A model generated the notes under the pieces. It was not told the origin of the DNA. It worked only from the letters and a program-made list of their open reading frames with translations, and did no database searches. This document shows positions 42,222 to 51,865 of a DNA stretch of 64,000 nucleotides, one piece after another; within the stretch, counting starts at the first letter, position 1, and every line of letters starts with the position of its first letter. Source of the DNA: Halodesulfovibrio marinisediminis DSM 17456 (GTDB lineage Bacteria; Desulfobacterota; Desulfovibrionia; Desulfovibrionales; Desulfovibrionaceae); assembly GCF_900129975.1 (NCBI RefSeq), contig NZ_FSRG01000004.1, positions 372,001 through 436,000 on the forward strand, written 5' to 3'. Made by a program: the position numbers and the translations under genes.

Positions 42222-42281
42222 ATGAGTCTTTTTGTGCATTCGTTGAGCAAAGGCACGCAATCGGTGCATTTCAACATGTGA
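42222..42281 (+). CDS. Possible 19-residue micro-ORF with strong ribosome site
   Basis: ATG 42222 is preceded by AAGGGGAGGAATGTC, a near-ideal ribosome binding site, and the frame runs 19 codons to TGA (MSLFVHSLSKGTQSVHFNM). It follows directly after a terminator-like hairpin, so transcription is uncertain. It may be a chance match or the remnant of a longer gene. No family is recognisable. Confidence 0.2.
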   Translation: MSLFVHSLSKGTQSVHFNM

Positions 42282-42356
42282 GTATCAGCTGGACACGATT
42301 GAATTATGCTGATTGCGTCCTTTGTCTCCGGGAAGAGCGGGAATATTTGCTGAAAG

Positions 42357-44351
42357 TTAGCTTCCAGTAAGCTCGGAGCGTCCCTCTACGAGTTCGGAGA
42401 TGACACTTGGGTCGGCCAACGTGGATGTGTCACCAAAATCTCCGGTGCTTCCAGAAGCAATTTTCCGCAAAATTCTTCGCATAATTTTACCACTTCGGGT
42501 TTTTGGCAGTTCTTCTGCAAACTGCAATACTTCCGGTGTAGCAATCGGGCCAATTTCTTTTCGTACCCATGTGCGAAGTTGTGCACGTAATTCTTCAGTT
42601 TCTTCTTCATCTGCTTTCAAGGTAACGTAGGCGTAAATGCTTTCTCCTTTTACAGGGTGCGGCATACCTACTACAGCCGCTTCAGCAACTGCCGGATGGG
42701 CAACCAGAGCTGATTCAATTTCAGCAGTACCCATACGGTGTCCGGATACGTTGATAACATCATCAAGACGTCCCATAATCCAGAAGTAGCCGTCGCTGTC
42801 TACGCGTGCACCGTCACCGGATTCATACATTCCAGGGAAGCGTTCAAAATACGTGCTCTTGTAACGTTCAGGGTCCCCGAATACTCCGCGAAGCATTCCC
42901 GGCCAAGGTTTACGAATGACGAGATGACCGCCTTCGTTTGGTTCGGCATCTGTTCCGTCAGGGCGCACTATTCGTGCGTCAATGCCCGGAAGCGGCAGTG
43001 TTGCAGACCCCGGTTTAAGCGGGGTTGCAAAAGGAAGAGCCGCAATCATAATACCGCCGGTTTCTGTTTGCCACCATGTGTCAACGATAGGGGTTTCCCC
43101 TTTACCGATGTGTTCATGGTACCACATCCATGCTTCAGGGTTGATCGGTTCACCAACACTTCCCAGTACCCGCAGTGAGGAGAGGTCGTGGCGTTGGGTC
43201 CACTCCTGTCCTTCGCGCATAAGAGCACGGATAACTGTTGGTGCTGTGTAAAAAACTGTTACGCCGAACTTTTCTACGATGCTCCAGAAGCGGTCAGGGC
43301 TAGGATAGCTTGGAACACCTTCGAACATAACTGTTGTGGCACCGAGGGATAGCGGGCCATACACGATGTATGAATGACCGGTAATCCAGCCGATATCAGC
43401 GGTACACCAGTACACGTCGGATTCCTGAATATCAAAAACCCACTGTGAGGTGTGTGCTGTATAGGTGAGATAACCACCGGTTGTATGCACTACGCCTTTT
43501 GGCTTACCAGTTGATCCGCTTGTGTAGAGAATGAACAGCGGATCTTCTGATTCCATTGGCTCGCATTCACAGAACGGTTTAATATCCGGCTGCTGCATAG
43601 CTGTATGCCACCAGATGTCCCGTTCTTCCTGCCATTCCAATTTGCCTTGTTCAGCAATGCCTGCACGGTCAACTACGATTAAATGTTCAACGCTCGGGCA
43701 GGATTTAAGTGCTTCGTCAGCATTTGCTTTAAGGGGAATTACACGACCGGAGCGTAATACAGCATCTGCAGTAACAAGCACTTTTGCTTGACAGTCCATT
43801 ACGCGGCTTTGAAGGCTGAGGGCAGAAAAGCCTGCAAAAACAATGGAGTGTACAGCGCCAATGCGAACACAGGCAAGCATGGCAATGGTTAATTCCGGAA
43901 TCATAGGCATGTACAAGGATACACGGTCGCCTTTGCCTACGCCGTACTTTTTTAATACGTTAGCAAACTTACATACTTGCTCATGGAGCTCCTGATAGGT
44001 GTATGTAATAACATCCCCTTCCGGCTCCCCTTGCCAGATGAGGGCTTTTTTGTCCTTACGTCCAAGTTCCAGATGCCTGTCGAGGCAGTTATGGGCAACA
44101 TTCAGGGTACCGCCGGAGAACCAGCGGATGTCTGGAGTGTCCATGTCTGCTTCAAGCACACTGGTAAACGGGGAGAACCAGTCCAATAACTCATTTGTAC
44201 GTTCCGCCCAGAAGCCTTCATTGTCCTCCATGGAACGTTTGTACTGTCGCTCATATTCTTTCAGGGACTGGATATGAGTGCCAGCTTTGGGAGTTGAAGG
44301 GGTGAACAGGCGTTCCTCTTCTTGCATGGAAATGATGTTATGTTGGCTCAT
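42357..44351 (-). CDS. acs: Acetyl-CoA synthetase (AMP-forming)
   Basis: This enzyme makes acetyl-CoA from acetate, ATP and CoA via acetyl-AMP. The AMP-binding P-loop [45 protein letters not shown] and the C-terminal [14 protein letters not shown] (catalytic, acetylatable lysine of SGK) are all present. Its length, 664 aa, is that of Acs. ATG 44351 follows GAGGAGAA. It is divergent from the Pat-like gene at 44793. Acetylation of the SGK lysine by Pat and deacetylation by a CobB-type enzyme is the known control in other bacteria, which fits this pair. In a sulfate reducer it may serve acetate assimilation. Confidence 0.95.
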   Translation of the reverse strand: MSQHNIISMQEEERLFTPSTPKAGTHIQSLKEYERQYKRSMEDNEGFWAERTNELLDWFSPFTSVLEADMDTPDIRWFSGGTLNVAHNCLDRHLELGRKDKKALIWQGEPEGDVITYTYQELHEQVCKFANVLKKYGVGKGDRVSLYMPMIPELTIAMLACVRIGAVHSIVFAGFSALSLQSRVMDCQAKVLVTADAVLRSGRVIPLKANADEALKSCPSVEHLIVVDRAGIAEQGKLEWQEERDIWWHTAMQQPDIKPFCECEPMESEDPLFILYTSGSTGKPKGVVHTTGGYLTYTAHTSQWVFDIQESDVYWCTADIGWITGHSYIVYGPLSLGATTVMFEGVPSYPSPDRFWSIVEKFGVTVFYTAPTVIRALMREGQEWTQRHDLSSLRVLGSVGEPINPEAWMWYHEHIGKGETPIVDTWWQTETGGIMIAALPFATPLKPGSATLPLPGIDARIVRPDGTDAEPNEGGHLVIRKPWPGMLRGVFGDPERYKSTYFERFPGMYESGDGARVDSDGYFWIMGRLDDVINVSGHRMGTAEIESALVAHPAVAEAAVVGMPHPVKGESIYAYVTLKADEEETEELRAQLRTWVRKEIGPIATPEVLQFAEELPKTRSGKIMRRILRKIASGSTGDFGDTSTLADPSVISELVEGRSELTGS

Positions 44352-44441
44352 AGTGTTCTCCTCGAAATAATTGGTTGCAGTATATGACAGAATCTTCCCG
44401 ATGCTTCTGCATCATATCCTGACCAGAAAATTTTTATGTTC

Positions 44442-44489
44442 CGGTTGTGGCGGGCACTGGTGCTGCAAGGATAGTGCTCGCCACAACCG
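44442..44489. repeat. Inverted repeat in the acs-pat intergenic region
   Basis: The arms at 44442-44458 (CGGTTGTGGCGGGCACT) and 44473-44489 (AGTGCTCGCCACAACCG) pair with two mismatches around a 14-nt loop. There is no T-run. It lies about 90 bp from the acs start and could be an operator or a hairpin in the leader RNA. Confidence 0.55.
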
Positions 44490-44606
44490 TAAACAAACCA
44501 TAAGGGAAAGGTGGAAACATTCGTATGTACTCTGTTAGAGCAGGTTCGGTTTGTTAATGAACAACTGCACTATGCAACCAGTTGCAACAAAAAGGACACT
44601 CATTTT

Positions 44607-44658
44607 CGGTGAACGGTATGAATCGCAGGGTGAACAGCATGCTCTCCGGTAAACGGTA
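44607..44658. promoter_or_regulatory. Two direct repeats 40 bp apart, candidate operator sites
   Basis: CGGTGAACGGTA at 44607-44618 and CGGTAAACGGTA at 44647-44658 differ at one base and start exactly 40 bp apart, about four helical turns, so they face the same side of the DNA. They lie 135-185 bp upstream of the Pat-like gene, in the 441-bp gene-free space shared with acs. The binding protein is unknown. Confidence 0.45.
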
Positions 44659-44792
44659 GAAAACGACACTGTGAATGGCAGGGGAAAGAGCGTTTTTGTC
44701 AGCAGCGATAAAAGCAATACAACTGTTTGAACTTAATTTGAGTTTCAACTACAGTGTTTCAAATACCAACCGGAACCAATTGAGGAGCCTGT

Positions 44793-47510
44793 GTGAGCCA
44801 ATCGACGCTAAAACAGATGTTTCGACCGACTTCTGTGGTAATAATTGGTGCTTCTGAAGAGTCTGGAACCCCTGCCTGTGATTGTATGCAGAACTTGCTT
44901 GGCGGAACGTTTCTGGGGCCTGTTCTGCCGGTTGTTACACAGCCGGATTCGCCTGATACAATTTTCGGCCAGCCAGTTTATACAGCCATTGATACACTTC
45001 CGATTACGCCGGATCTTGCTATTATATGTGTGGATGCAAACGAAGTTCCTTTTTATATAGAAGAACTTGGTAAGCGTGGAACCCAGAACGCAATCTTGTT
45101 TTCCTCCGGTTATTCACGGTTCAATACAAAAGAAGCCGTACGTAAACGTGAACGGCTTCTGGCGCTTGCGAATAAATTTTCTGTACGGTTGTTGGGGCCT
45201 AACGGGCTTGGCTTCATCAATCCTTCTCTCGGCATTAATGCCAGTCTCGTTTCGTCTCCTTTTTCCATGGGCAAAGTTGCCTTTATTACGCAGTCAGATT
45301 CTCTTTTTACGTCTGTTCTTGACTGGGCTGTCTCCAAATCTCTTGGTTTTTCCCATGTAATCTCTCTTGGCGATATGCTCGATGTAGGCTTCAGTGAAGT
45401 GCTGGATTATCTGCATATGGATATGAACACCCGTGCGGTTCTCTTGTATCTTGAGTCTGTTGCCAACGCGCGGGAATTTATGTCTGCCGCCCGAGCGTTA
45501 TCGCGTTCAAAACCGGTTATTGTTGTTAAGGCGGGTAAGTCTCATGCAGCAGAACAGGCAGTTGCCGCTCATACAGGTATGATTTTGGGTGCTGACGAAG
45601 TGTACGAGGCAGCGTTTAAACGAGCCGGTATGCTGCGCATGGATTCTATTGATTCTGTATTCGATACAATTCAGGCTCTTGCATGGTCAAAGCCGCTTAA
45701 AGGTAAGCGGTTGGCGATCGTGGCAAACGGTGGTGCTCCTGCATTCATTGCAACTGATCTGCTGTTGAAAGGAGGCGGAGAGCTTGCTGAGTTGACTGAC
45801 GAGGCATGTCAGCTTCTGGATGATGCATTGGGAAGCGCATGGTCATATTGGAACCCGCTGGTTATGGATGCCAAGGCTGACGCTGAAATGTATGCCAGTG
45901 CCATTAAGCCGTTACTTCGAGATAGCTCCGTAGACGGTATCTTAGTCTTGCATATTCCAACTCCTGGTGTGGATAGCGCTACCATTGCTGAAAAGGTGGT
46001 GAAAACCTGTAAACGCAGCAAGAAAGTTATTCTTACAAGTTGGCTCGGTGCAGGTGATGGAGATATTGCCCGGAATATCTTTTTTAAGGCCAAAGTGCCT
46101 TCCTATTTTACTCCGGATAGTGCTGTACGCACTTTCTTGCATCTTGTGCAGTACAGACGGAACCAGATTAAACTTGCGGAAGCTCCGGAGTCACGACCAG
46201 ATAGTAATACAGATGTGCTGAAAAGCCGCGCGATCGTATTGCAGGCGCTGGAAGAAAAACGTCAGATGCTTACTGTGCAGGAAGCAGAGGAATTGCTGGC
46301 AGCTTATGGTATTAACTGTATTACTACTCGTAGCGCAGATTCTGTGGATCAGATTGCAAGCATTGCGGATGAGGTGGGGTACCCCCTAGCAATTAAAGTG
46401 CTTTCTCCAGATATTTTCCGTAAGTCACAGGTAGGCGGTGTAATGCTGGATATCCAGAACAGCACGGAAGCCACTGCCGCTGCCGAATCTATCTTAATGA
46501 ATGTAGCGCAGTATCAGCCGTCCGCACGTATTAACGGTTTTGCCGTGCAGCGTATGACGCAGCGTATGCGTGGTGTTGAACTGGCTGTAGAAGTTGATAC
46601 AGACCCACAGTTCGGTCCTGTTATCCGTTTTGGGCAGGGGGGATCAATTGCTCACCTCATTCAGGATAAGCAGACAGAATTACTGCCACTGAATATGAGC
46701 CTTGCAAAAGAGCTTGTTGCTTCGACTCATGTGAGTAAGCAGTTTGTTGGACATGGTACTGTTTCCGGAGTGGACGCGCAGGCTGTGTATGAGTTGTTGG
46801 TATCGATTTCTCAAATGCTGATTGATATACCGGAAATTTTTGAATTGGAGATCAATCCGGTGCAGGCTGATTCCAGCGGTGCATTCGCTTTGGATGCTGA
46901 AATCCGTGTGGCATGGACTGATCTCGGTGGTGCAGATCAGCTTGCAATTTGTCCGTATCCTGCTGAGCTGGAAGAAATTATACAAGTGACTGATGATCTG
47001 ACTGTTCGCCTGCGTCCAATCCGTCCTGAGGATGAACCGGCGCATTGGGATTTTGTAGAGAACCTTAGCCCTCAAGATAGGCGGTTCCGTTTCTTTGGTA
47101 ATGTGGGTGAGCTGCCACGTTCTGAAATGGTTAAGTTAACCCAGATCGACTATGACAGGGAGATGGCATTTATTGCACAGACAATCCCTGAGGATGGGGA
47201 GAATCCGATTACTGTAGGGTCTGCTCGTGCAATAATTTCACCGGATAACGAAACATCTGAGTTTGCAGTAGTCGTACGTAGTGACTGGAAGCGTAAGGGG
47301 CTTGGCCGTATGCTAATGTCTCATTTGGTGGAATATCTGCGATCTCGTAAGACAAAGCAGATTACTGGTGAAGCCCTTGGTGACAATAAGAATATGGTAG
47401 AGCTTGCCCGATCTCTGGGATTTGTTGTCTCGAAAGACTTTAATGACGATACCTACCACTTTACACTGGATTTACGCGATGATGATGCGGAAGCTGACGA
47501 TGGTTTCTAG
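44793..47510 (+). CDS. Pat-like protein: NDP-forming acyl-CoA synthetase domains fused to a GNAT acetyltransferase
   Basis: This 905-residue protein resembles Salmonella Pat/E. coli PatZ. In order it has a CoA-binding domain (VVIIGASEESGTPACD, residues 14-30), a ligase-type CoA domain (VAFITQSDSLF; SHAAEQAVAAHTGMILGADE with the central His region), an ATP-grasp domain (about 480-715; YPLAIKVLSPDIFRKSQVGG), and a C-terminal GNAT domain from about 735, with RSDWKRKGLGRMLMSHLVEY as the acetyl-CoA loop. Family members acetylate the active-site lysine of Acs, which is encoded divergently. GTG 44793 follows GAGGAG. An ADP-forming acetyl-CoA synthetase activity is an alternative, but the GNAT tail favours the acetyltransferase. 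Confidence 0.85.
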   Translation: MSQSTLKQMFRPTSVVIIGASEESGTPACDCMQNLLGGTFLGPVLPVVTQPDSPDTIFGQPVYTAIDTLPITPDLAIICVDANEVPFYIEELGKRGTQNAILFSSGYSRFNTKEAVRKRERLLALANKFSVRLLGPNGLGFINPSLGINASLVSSPFSMGKVAFITQSDSLFTSVLDWAVSKSLGFSHVISLGDMLDVGFSEVLDYLHMDMNTRAVLLYLESVANAREFMSAARALSRSKPVIVVKAGKSHAAEQAVAAHTGMILGADEVYEAAFKRAGMLRMDSIDSVFDTIQALAWSKPLKGKRLAIVANGGAPAFIATDLLLKGGGELAELTDEACQLLDDALGSAWSYWNPLVMDAKADAEMYASAIKPLLRDSSVDGILVLHIPTPGVDSATIAEKVVKTCKRSKKVILTSWLGAGDGDIARNIFFKAKVPSYFTPDSAVRTFLHLVQYRRNQIKLAEAPESRPDSNTDVLKSRAIVLQALEEKRQMLTVQEAEELLAAYGINCITTRSADSVDQIASIADEVGYPLAIKVLSPDIFRKSQVGGVMLDIQNSTEATAAAESILMNVAQYQPSARINGFAVQRMTQRMRGVELAVEVDTDPQFGPVIRFGQGGSIAHLIQDKQTELLPLNMSLAKELVASTHVSKQFVGHGTVSGVDAQAVYELLVSISQMLIDIPEIFELEINPVQADSSGAFALDAEIRVAWTDLGGADQLAICPYPAELEEIIQVTDDLTVRLRPIRPEDEPAHWDFVENLSPQDRRFRFFGNVGELPRSEMVKLTQIDYDREMAFIAQTIPEDGENPITVGSARAIISPDNETSEFAVVVRSDWKRKGLGRMLMSHLVEYLRSRKTKQITGEALGDNKNMVELARSLGFVVSKDFNDDTYHFTLDLRDDDAEADDGF

Positions 47511-47530
47511 CATGTTGTGATGATATCTGA

Positions 47531-47572
47531 AAAACGCCCTGTTTTTAGTATGTAAGAACAGGGCGTTTTTTA
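47531..47572 (+). terminator. Terminator of the Pat-like gene
   Basis: A 13-bp stem, AAAACGCCCTGTT with AACAGGGCGTTTT, followed by a T-run, lies 21 bp past the stop. Confidence 0.88.
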
Positions 47573-47585
47573 TAGAAAAGGGAAA

Positions 47586-47621
47586 TAAAAAGAGTGGGGC
47601 ATTGGCTCCACTCTTTTTTTT
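47586..47621. terminator. Second hairpin terminator, usable from both sides
   Basis: AAAAAGAGTGG pairs with CCACTCTTTTTTTT, with T-runs in both directions. It could stop hup transcription arriving on the - strand as well as read-through from the Pat-like gene. Confidence 0.78.
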
Positions 47622-47651
47622 GCTTTGCATCGTATACTTGCGAATTCCACA

Positions 47652-47771
47652 GGAAGGCGAACGCTAATACGAGTTAGAGATGGTTCCGGCGTTATCGCTG
47701 GTAACCGCACCATCGCGCGCAAATCGCACGGCGCAATGAAGCCGGAGCGTGTGTCTCATGTTGCAAAGTAG
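47652..47771 (+). pseudogene. Possible 3' remnant of an unidentified gene
   Basis: An open frame of 39 codons ends at TAG 47771 and reads RVRDGSGVIAGNRTIARKSH, then GAMKPERVSHVAK. Its composition looks like a real, basic protein C-terminus. No start codon with a ribosome site exists upstream; the frame runs back only into the terminator at 47586. I cannot name the family. It could also be chance. Confidence 0.25.
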
Positions 47772-47795
47772 TTAGGTCTACAGGAAAAAGAGACT

Positions 47796-48071
47796 CTACT
47801 TGTTAACCATTTCTTTGAGTTCTTTTCCTGCCCGGAATACAGGCAATTTTTTCGGAGATACTTCTACGCTGTCACCTGTTTTAGGGTTACGGCCTTTGTA
47901 TCCCTTGTATTCTTTAACTTTAAAGGAACCGAATCCTCTGATTTCAACTCTACCCTCTTCAACGAGAGCTTCACGGATGCTGTCAAAAAAGACGTTTACT
48001 AGCATTGTTGCTTCATCTTTGGACAGGTTGTGATCCTCAGCCATTACTTTTACAAGTTCGCTTTTATTCAC
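47796..48071 (-). CDS. hup: DNA-binding protein HU
   Basis: This is a 91-residue histone-like protein that bends and compacts DNA as a dimer. It has the HU signatures MNKSELVKVMAEDHNLSKDE, REALVEEGRVEIRGFGSFKV and GRNPKTGDSVEVSPKKLPVF (with the conserved intercalating proline in the arm). The start is GTG 48071 after AGGGGG. It stands alone; 297 bp of AT-rich sequence upstream hold no gene and presumably its promoter. IHF subunits are related, but the GRNPKTG arm and single-gene setting fit HU. Confidence 0.93.
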   Translation of the reverse strand: MNKSELVKVMAEDHNLSKDEATMLVNVFFDSIREALVEEGRVEIRGFGSFKVKEYKGYKGRNPKTGDSVEVSPKKLPVFRAGKELKEMVNK

Positions 48072-48368
48072 AAGAACCCCCTATGGAATATCAATTCGTA
48101 ATTTAGTCCACGATATTAGAGTAGTACCTATTCATCGCAATAGTGACAAGGGGGTGATGGTTATTTCTTCTGTTATTCAAAGGGGTTTTGTTTATAAAAG
48201 TATAAAGAGCAGGAACAATGAAGCGTAATGTTTGTACATTCTGACAGAGGAGAAATAGTTCAATTTGTAGTGATAGTTGCAATATATCATCAAACAAACA
48301 GTTAGAATTAAGCAAAAATGCATTTAAAGTAGCATGTGCTTCGTTATACTAACTGGACGTAGTAGTAT

Positions 48369-49349
48369 TTAAACATGGTTCCGAAGCTTCAATTCAATCG
48401 GATGCGGGTTCAAATACCATTGTGACTGCAGATACTCTTCGCCATATTTTCGTACATAATGATTACCGATGGTAATTGGAACAATAAGTGGCACTAAGTT
48501 GGAGTGATATCGTTCTATTATTTCTTGAAACTCTTGCTTCTCATCTGGGGTAAGTTTCTTTTTAAAATATCCGGCAATATGCTGTAATACGTTGGTATGT
48601 TTGTTAATAGTCGCTTTTATTTTAAGCGCTGTAAGCAACTCAGTTTGATATTGTTGAAGAAGATCATGGGGGACAGTCTGCTTACCGTGTGCCACAAGTT
48701 TGCCCATGGCACGGTAGTGCACGATGCTATGCGACATGATTAGTAGTTTGTGGCGGGTATGGAATCTTATCAGATTACGCATCAAAAACGGCTGGTCCAG
48801 CATCTCGCGCCAGCGTTGCATGACGAAAATTCGTTCAATAAAGTTTTCACGCAGACGAGGGTCACCAAGCCTCCCTTCTTCTTCTACAGGGAGTAGTGGA
48901 AAGTGTTCCATAAATGTTCTGGCAAATACTCCGATGCCTTTAAGGCTCGGTGCTCCAGCATTTTTTGCTTCTTTTGGGTCAACATCCTTGTAGACTTTTA
49001 CTCGTTCCATACCGCTGGAAGGCGAAGCTCGTTTGAAAACAAAGCCGCACAGGTTTTCTTTTTCTAACTCTTTAACCCGCCGAGCTGCAAATTTTTTCAT
49101 TTGTTTGGTGTGGTCTATATATGTTTTGTTTGTAACGAGTCTTGGATTTTCTGGATCTCCTACGAGACGCAGTGCTTCTCGAGGTACAGGGAGGCCCATT
49201 TCAACTTCAGGACACACCGGAACGTAGTCAACATACTCTCCAAGGATATTTACAAGCCATTGATCTTTTTTATGTCCTCCATCAAACCGGACTGGATTTC
49301 CTAGCAGGCAGGAAGAAACACCAATACGAATTTTTTTTGTGTTCTGCAT
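48369..49349 (-). CDS. DUF523 and DUF1722 domain protein (YbgA-like)
   Basis: This 326-residue protein is of unknown function. The N-terminal DUF523 part has GVSSCLLGNPVRFDGGHK, YVPVCPEVEMGLPVPREALR and CGFVFKRASPSSGMERVK, with cysteines that could bind a metal. The C-terminal DUF1722 part (from about residue 185) has RFHTRHKLLIMSHS, LVAHGKQTVPHDLL and a helical end. The two-domain form is common in bacteria and has been discussed near photolyase genes, but no reaction is known. It is a single gene on the - strand, divergent from the HAD gene. Confidence 0.85.
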   Translation of the reverse strand: MQNTKKIRIGVSSCLLGNPVRFDGGHKKDQWLVNILGEYVDYVPVCPEVEMGLPVPREALRLVGDPENPRLVTNKTYIDHTKQMKKFAARRVKELEKENLCGFVFKRASPSSGMERVKVYKDVDPKEAKNAGAPSLKGIGVFARTFMEHFPLLPVEEEGRLGDPRLRENFIERIFVMQRWREMLDQPFLMRNLIRFHTRHKLLIMSHSIVHYRAMGKLVAHGKQTVPHDLLQQYQTELLTALKIKATINKHTNVLQHIAGYFKKKLTPDEKQEFQEIIERYHSNLVPLIVPITIGNHYVRKYGEEYLQSQWYLNPHPIELKLRNHV

Positions 49350-49474
49350 GTTGCTCTTTCCTCTATGAGGTATAAGATTGTTTCTACTTATTCGTATTTA
49401 GATTGGCTCAGTTGAGTTGTTGGTGCAAATATAAAAAAATTGAAACGGTTCTTACCTAAATAGGGAGTCTCTAT

Positions 49475-50113
49475 ATGACCACGGAACAGTCTCAACCAAT
49501 TGAAGTTGTGTTCTTTGACTTCAGCGGTGTTCTTGCTGATGAGGGATTTGTAGACGGGTTACGTAAAATTGCCGTCCGTAATGGGTTTGACCCTGACGAG
49601 TTTCAGGCTGTTGCTACCGAAATTTGCTATGAAGGCGGCTACGCCACAGGTAAAGCCAGTGAAGCTGAATTCTGGGAAGAGTTGCGTAAAAAAACAGGAT
49701 TGGTAGAGCAGGTTGAGATGCTGCATATGGAAATCATGGCGGGATTCAATGTGCGTCTTTGGATGCTTGAAGTTGTGGATGCTATTCGTGCGAGTGGCGT
49801 AAAAACAGCCATTTTAAGTGATCATACAAATTGGCTTGAAGCTCTTGATTTTGAGCTTTCCATTTACTCACATTTTGATCGGGTTTTTAATTCATACCGA
49901 GAAGGCATATCCAAACGTTCGCACGATTATTTCCATCATGCTTTGCGTGCCATGGATGTTAAACCGGAACGCGCGTTATTTGTAGACGATAATCCTTCCA
50001 ATCTATTGCGTGCTGGTGAGATTGGGATGCAGACTTTGCTGTATGATGAGCACGAAAAAGTGTTGGAACGACTTCAGTCATTATTCCCAAGTGTTAAATT
50101 CCCTATGGCATAA
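49475..50113 (+). CDS. HAD-family hydrolase
   Basis: This 212-residue haloacid-dehalogenase-type protein has motif I FFDFSGVLADEGF with the likely nucleophile Asp; the second acidic residue of DxD is replaced by Ser. Motif II, KTAILSDHTNW, has Ser, and motif III/IV is in SKRSHDYFHHALRA and ALFVDDNPSNLLRAGEIGMQ. The loss of the second Asp may mean a phosphonatase/dehalogenase-like or non-phosphatase reaction. Its substrate is unknown. ATG 49475 follows AGGGAG. It stands upstream of psd with a 133-bp gap that holds no feature I recognise. Confidence 0.8.
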   Translation: MTTEQSQPIEVVFFDFSGVLADEGFVDGLRKIAVRNGFDPDEFQAVATEICYEGGYATGKASEAEFWEELRKKTGLVEQVEMLHMEIMAGFNVRLWMLEVVDAIRASGVKTAILSDHTNWLEALDFELSIYSHFDRVFNSYREGISKRSHDYFHHALRAMDVKPERALFVDDNPSNLLRAGEIGMQTLLYDEHEKVLERLQSLFPSVKFPMA

Positions 50114-50246
50114 CTGTGCTTGTTGGAAATGGTGGATGAGAGTAACACACTCTGCAAACGTTGCGTTATGGGAGAAAATTGCATAACGTACCCGCTGATT
50201 TTAACTGACAAGCAAGTCCTGAGTGTTTACTCCGGCATAATTATTT

Positions 50247-50894
50247 ATGAGAAAACCAACTAGCGGCCTTACCCCTGAAGGTATCCCTTCTTTACTGTTA
50301 ACCGGTCTCGGTACCCTTGCGTTTGCAATTATGGGGTGCTGGGTACTGTCCACTGTGTTTTTTATCCTTTTCTGGTTCAGCCTGCACTTCTTCCGTGATC
50401 CGGAGCGTGTGACACCAACCGGTGAAGGACTTGCTGTAAGTCCTGCTGACGGCAAGGTTATCAAAATTACACCAATGGAAGATCCGTTTACCGGTGAGCG
50501 CCGCATGTGTATCTGTATCTTCATGAACGTGTTTAGCGTACATGTGAACCGTTCTCCTCTTGATAGCACTGTCCGCGGCATCAAGTATTTCTCCGGAAAG
50601 TACTTTAATGCTGCTTGGGACAAGGCTTCAACCGATAACGAACGTTGTGCATACGATCTCGAACATGCTGACGGCAGCCGTTGGACAATGGTACAGATTG
50701 CAGGTCTTATTGCCCGCAGAATTGTGTGTCGTGTGAACGAGGGAGAAGAGTTAACCCGTGGAGAACGTTACGGAATGATCAAGTTTGGTTCTCGGGTTGA
50801 CCTTTATCTTCCAGAGGGCTATGCTCCTTCCGTTACCGTTGGTGAGCAGGTGTTTGCAGGTGAAACTGTAATTGCCAGTAAAGATGACAACTAA
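50247..50894 (+). CDS. psd: Phosphatidylserine decarboxylase proenzyme (short type)
   Basis: This enzyme makes phosphatidylethanolamine from phosphatidylserine. The short (about 215 aa) type carries two N-terminal membrane segments ([28 protein letters not shown]), then [25 protein letters not shown] and the self-cleavage site FGSRVD, where Gly181-Ser182 are split to give the pyruvoyl group. It precedes pssA by 59 bp in the same direction, so substrate-making and substrate-using enzymes are cotranscribed. Confidence 0.93.
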   Translation: MRKPTSGLTPEGIPSLLLTGLGTLAFAIMGCWVLSTVFFILFWFSLHFFRDPERVTPTGEGLAVSPADGKVIKITPMEDPFTGERRMCICIFMNVFSVHVNRSPLDSTVRGIKYFSGKYFNAAWDKASTDNERCAYDLEHADGSRWTMVQIAGLIARRIVCRVNEGEELTRGERYGMIKFGSRVDLYLPEGYAPSVTVGEQVFAGETVIASKDDN

Positions 50895-50953
50895 TTTTCT
50901 GAATTGAGATTATCACCGACTGTTTTTGGATTTAAACAAGGAAGCACATAGAC

Positions 50954-51703
50954 ATGGATCAATCAAAAGCCCGCAAGGGAATCTTTATTTTGCCTAACCT
51001 TTTCACCACAGCGAGCCTTTTTGCAGGCTTTATGGGGTTGGTGTGGGCATCTGCGGGAAAATTTGAAATGTGTGCTACCGCTATTCTTTTCTCCGCCCTC
51101 ATGGACGGCTTAGATGGTAAAGTTGCGCGTTTGACTGGCACTGCCAGTGAATTTGGTGTGCAGTACGACTCCTTGTGTGACCTCGTGGCATTTGGTCTCG
51201 TACCAGCGTTCATGATGTACTCAATGTACCTTCATCAGTTCAACCGCCTCGGCATTGCTGTCGCCTTCTTGTTCGCAGCTTGTGCTGCACTCAGATTGGC
51301 GCGTTTCAACGTTTCCACAGCAGTGGTTCCTAAGAAGTTCTTTATCGGACTTCCTTCACCTGCTGGTGGCTGCGCACTTGCTGCCTTCGTATTCTTTACT
51401 CAGTACATTCCTGCTGATTTCTCTGGTTTTATCCCTGCGATTGCGTTGGGTCTTACCTTTGTTGCAGCATTTTCAATGGTTAGCCGTGTACGTTACTTCT
51501 CCTTTAAAGAGTACGGTTTCGTGAAGGCTCGTCCATTTAGCACTCTCGTATCTGCTATCCTTATCTTTACCCTAATTATTAGCGAGCCGAAGCTACTAGG
51601 CTTCATTATTATTGGCGGCTACATTATTAGCGGACCTGTGTATACATTCCTATTTCTATCACGCAGGTCCACAAAGTTACTGGGTGACCTTTCCGAGAGC
51701 TAA
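50954..51703 (+). CDS. pssA: CDP-diacylglycerol-serine O-phosphatidyltransferase
   Basis: This membrane enzyme joins serine to CDP-diacylglycerol to give phosphatidylserine. The CDP-alcohol phosphotransferase signature is complete: DGLDGKVARLTG, then FGVQYDSLCD, matching DxxDGxxARx8Gx3Dx3D. Seven or eight hydrophobic helices are visible. Its length, 249 aa, is that of the subclass II enzyme. ATG 50954 follows AAGGAAGC. psd upstream completes phosphatidylethanolamine synthesis. Confidence 0.94.
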   Translation: MDQSKARKGIFILPNLFTTASLFAGFMGLVWASAGKFEMCATAILFSALMDGLDGKVARLTGTASEFGVQYDSLCDLVAFGLVPAFMMYSMYLHQFNRLGIAVAFLFAACAALRLARFNVSTAVVPKKFFIGLPSPAGGCALAAFVFFTQYIPADFSGFIPAIALGLTFVAAFSMVSRVRYFSFKEYGFVKARPFSTLVSAILIFTLIISEPKLLGFIIIGGYIISGPVYTFLFLSRRSTKLLGDLSES

Positions 51704-51771
51704 AGAATAAAGGGAAGGCACGGCGAGTAACACACCGCCCCAAGGCCATACCCTAAAAGTATAAGCAAACC

Positions 51772-51816
51772 AAAGCTCCGGTTTCTTCTACACAGAAGGA
51801 ACCGGAGCTTTTTTTT
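51772..51816 (+). terminator. Terminator after pssA
   Basis: AAAGCTCCGGTT pairs with AACCGGAGCTTT and is followed by a run of eight T. It separates the phospholipid pair from the leucine operon. Confidence 0.88.
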
Positions 51817-51865
51817 ATATCCTGAATAAAATTTAACAATTATGTTATAAAAAGGAGCTAGGATA

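Noticed and set aside
44448-44467. Second sigma54 promoter upstream of the Pat-like gene
   Set aside because: GG-N10-GC is present (GGCACTGGTGCTGC), but the flanking consensus is weak (GGGCAC, CTGCA) and the bases fall inside an inverted repeat that explains them.
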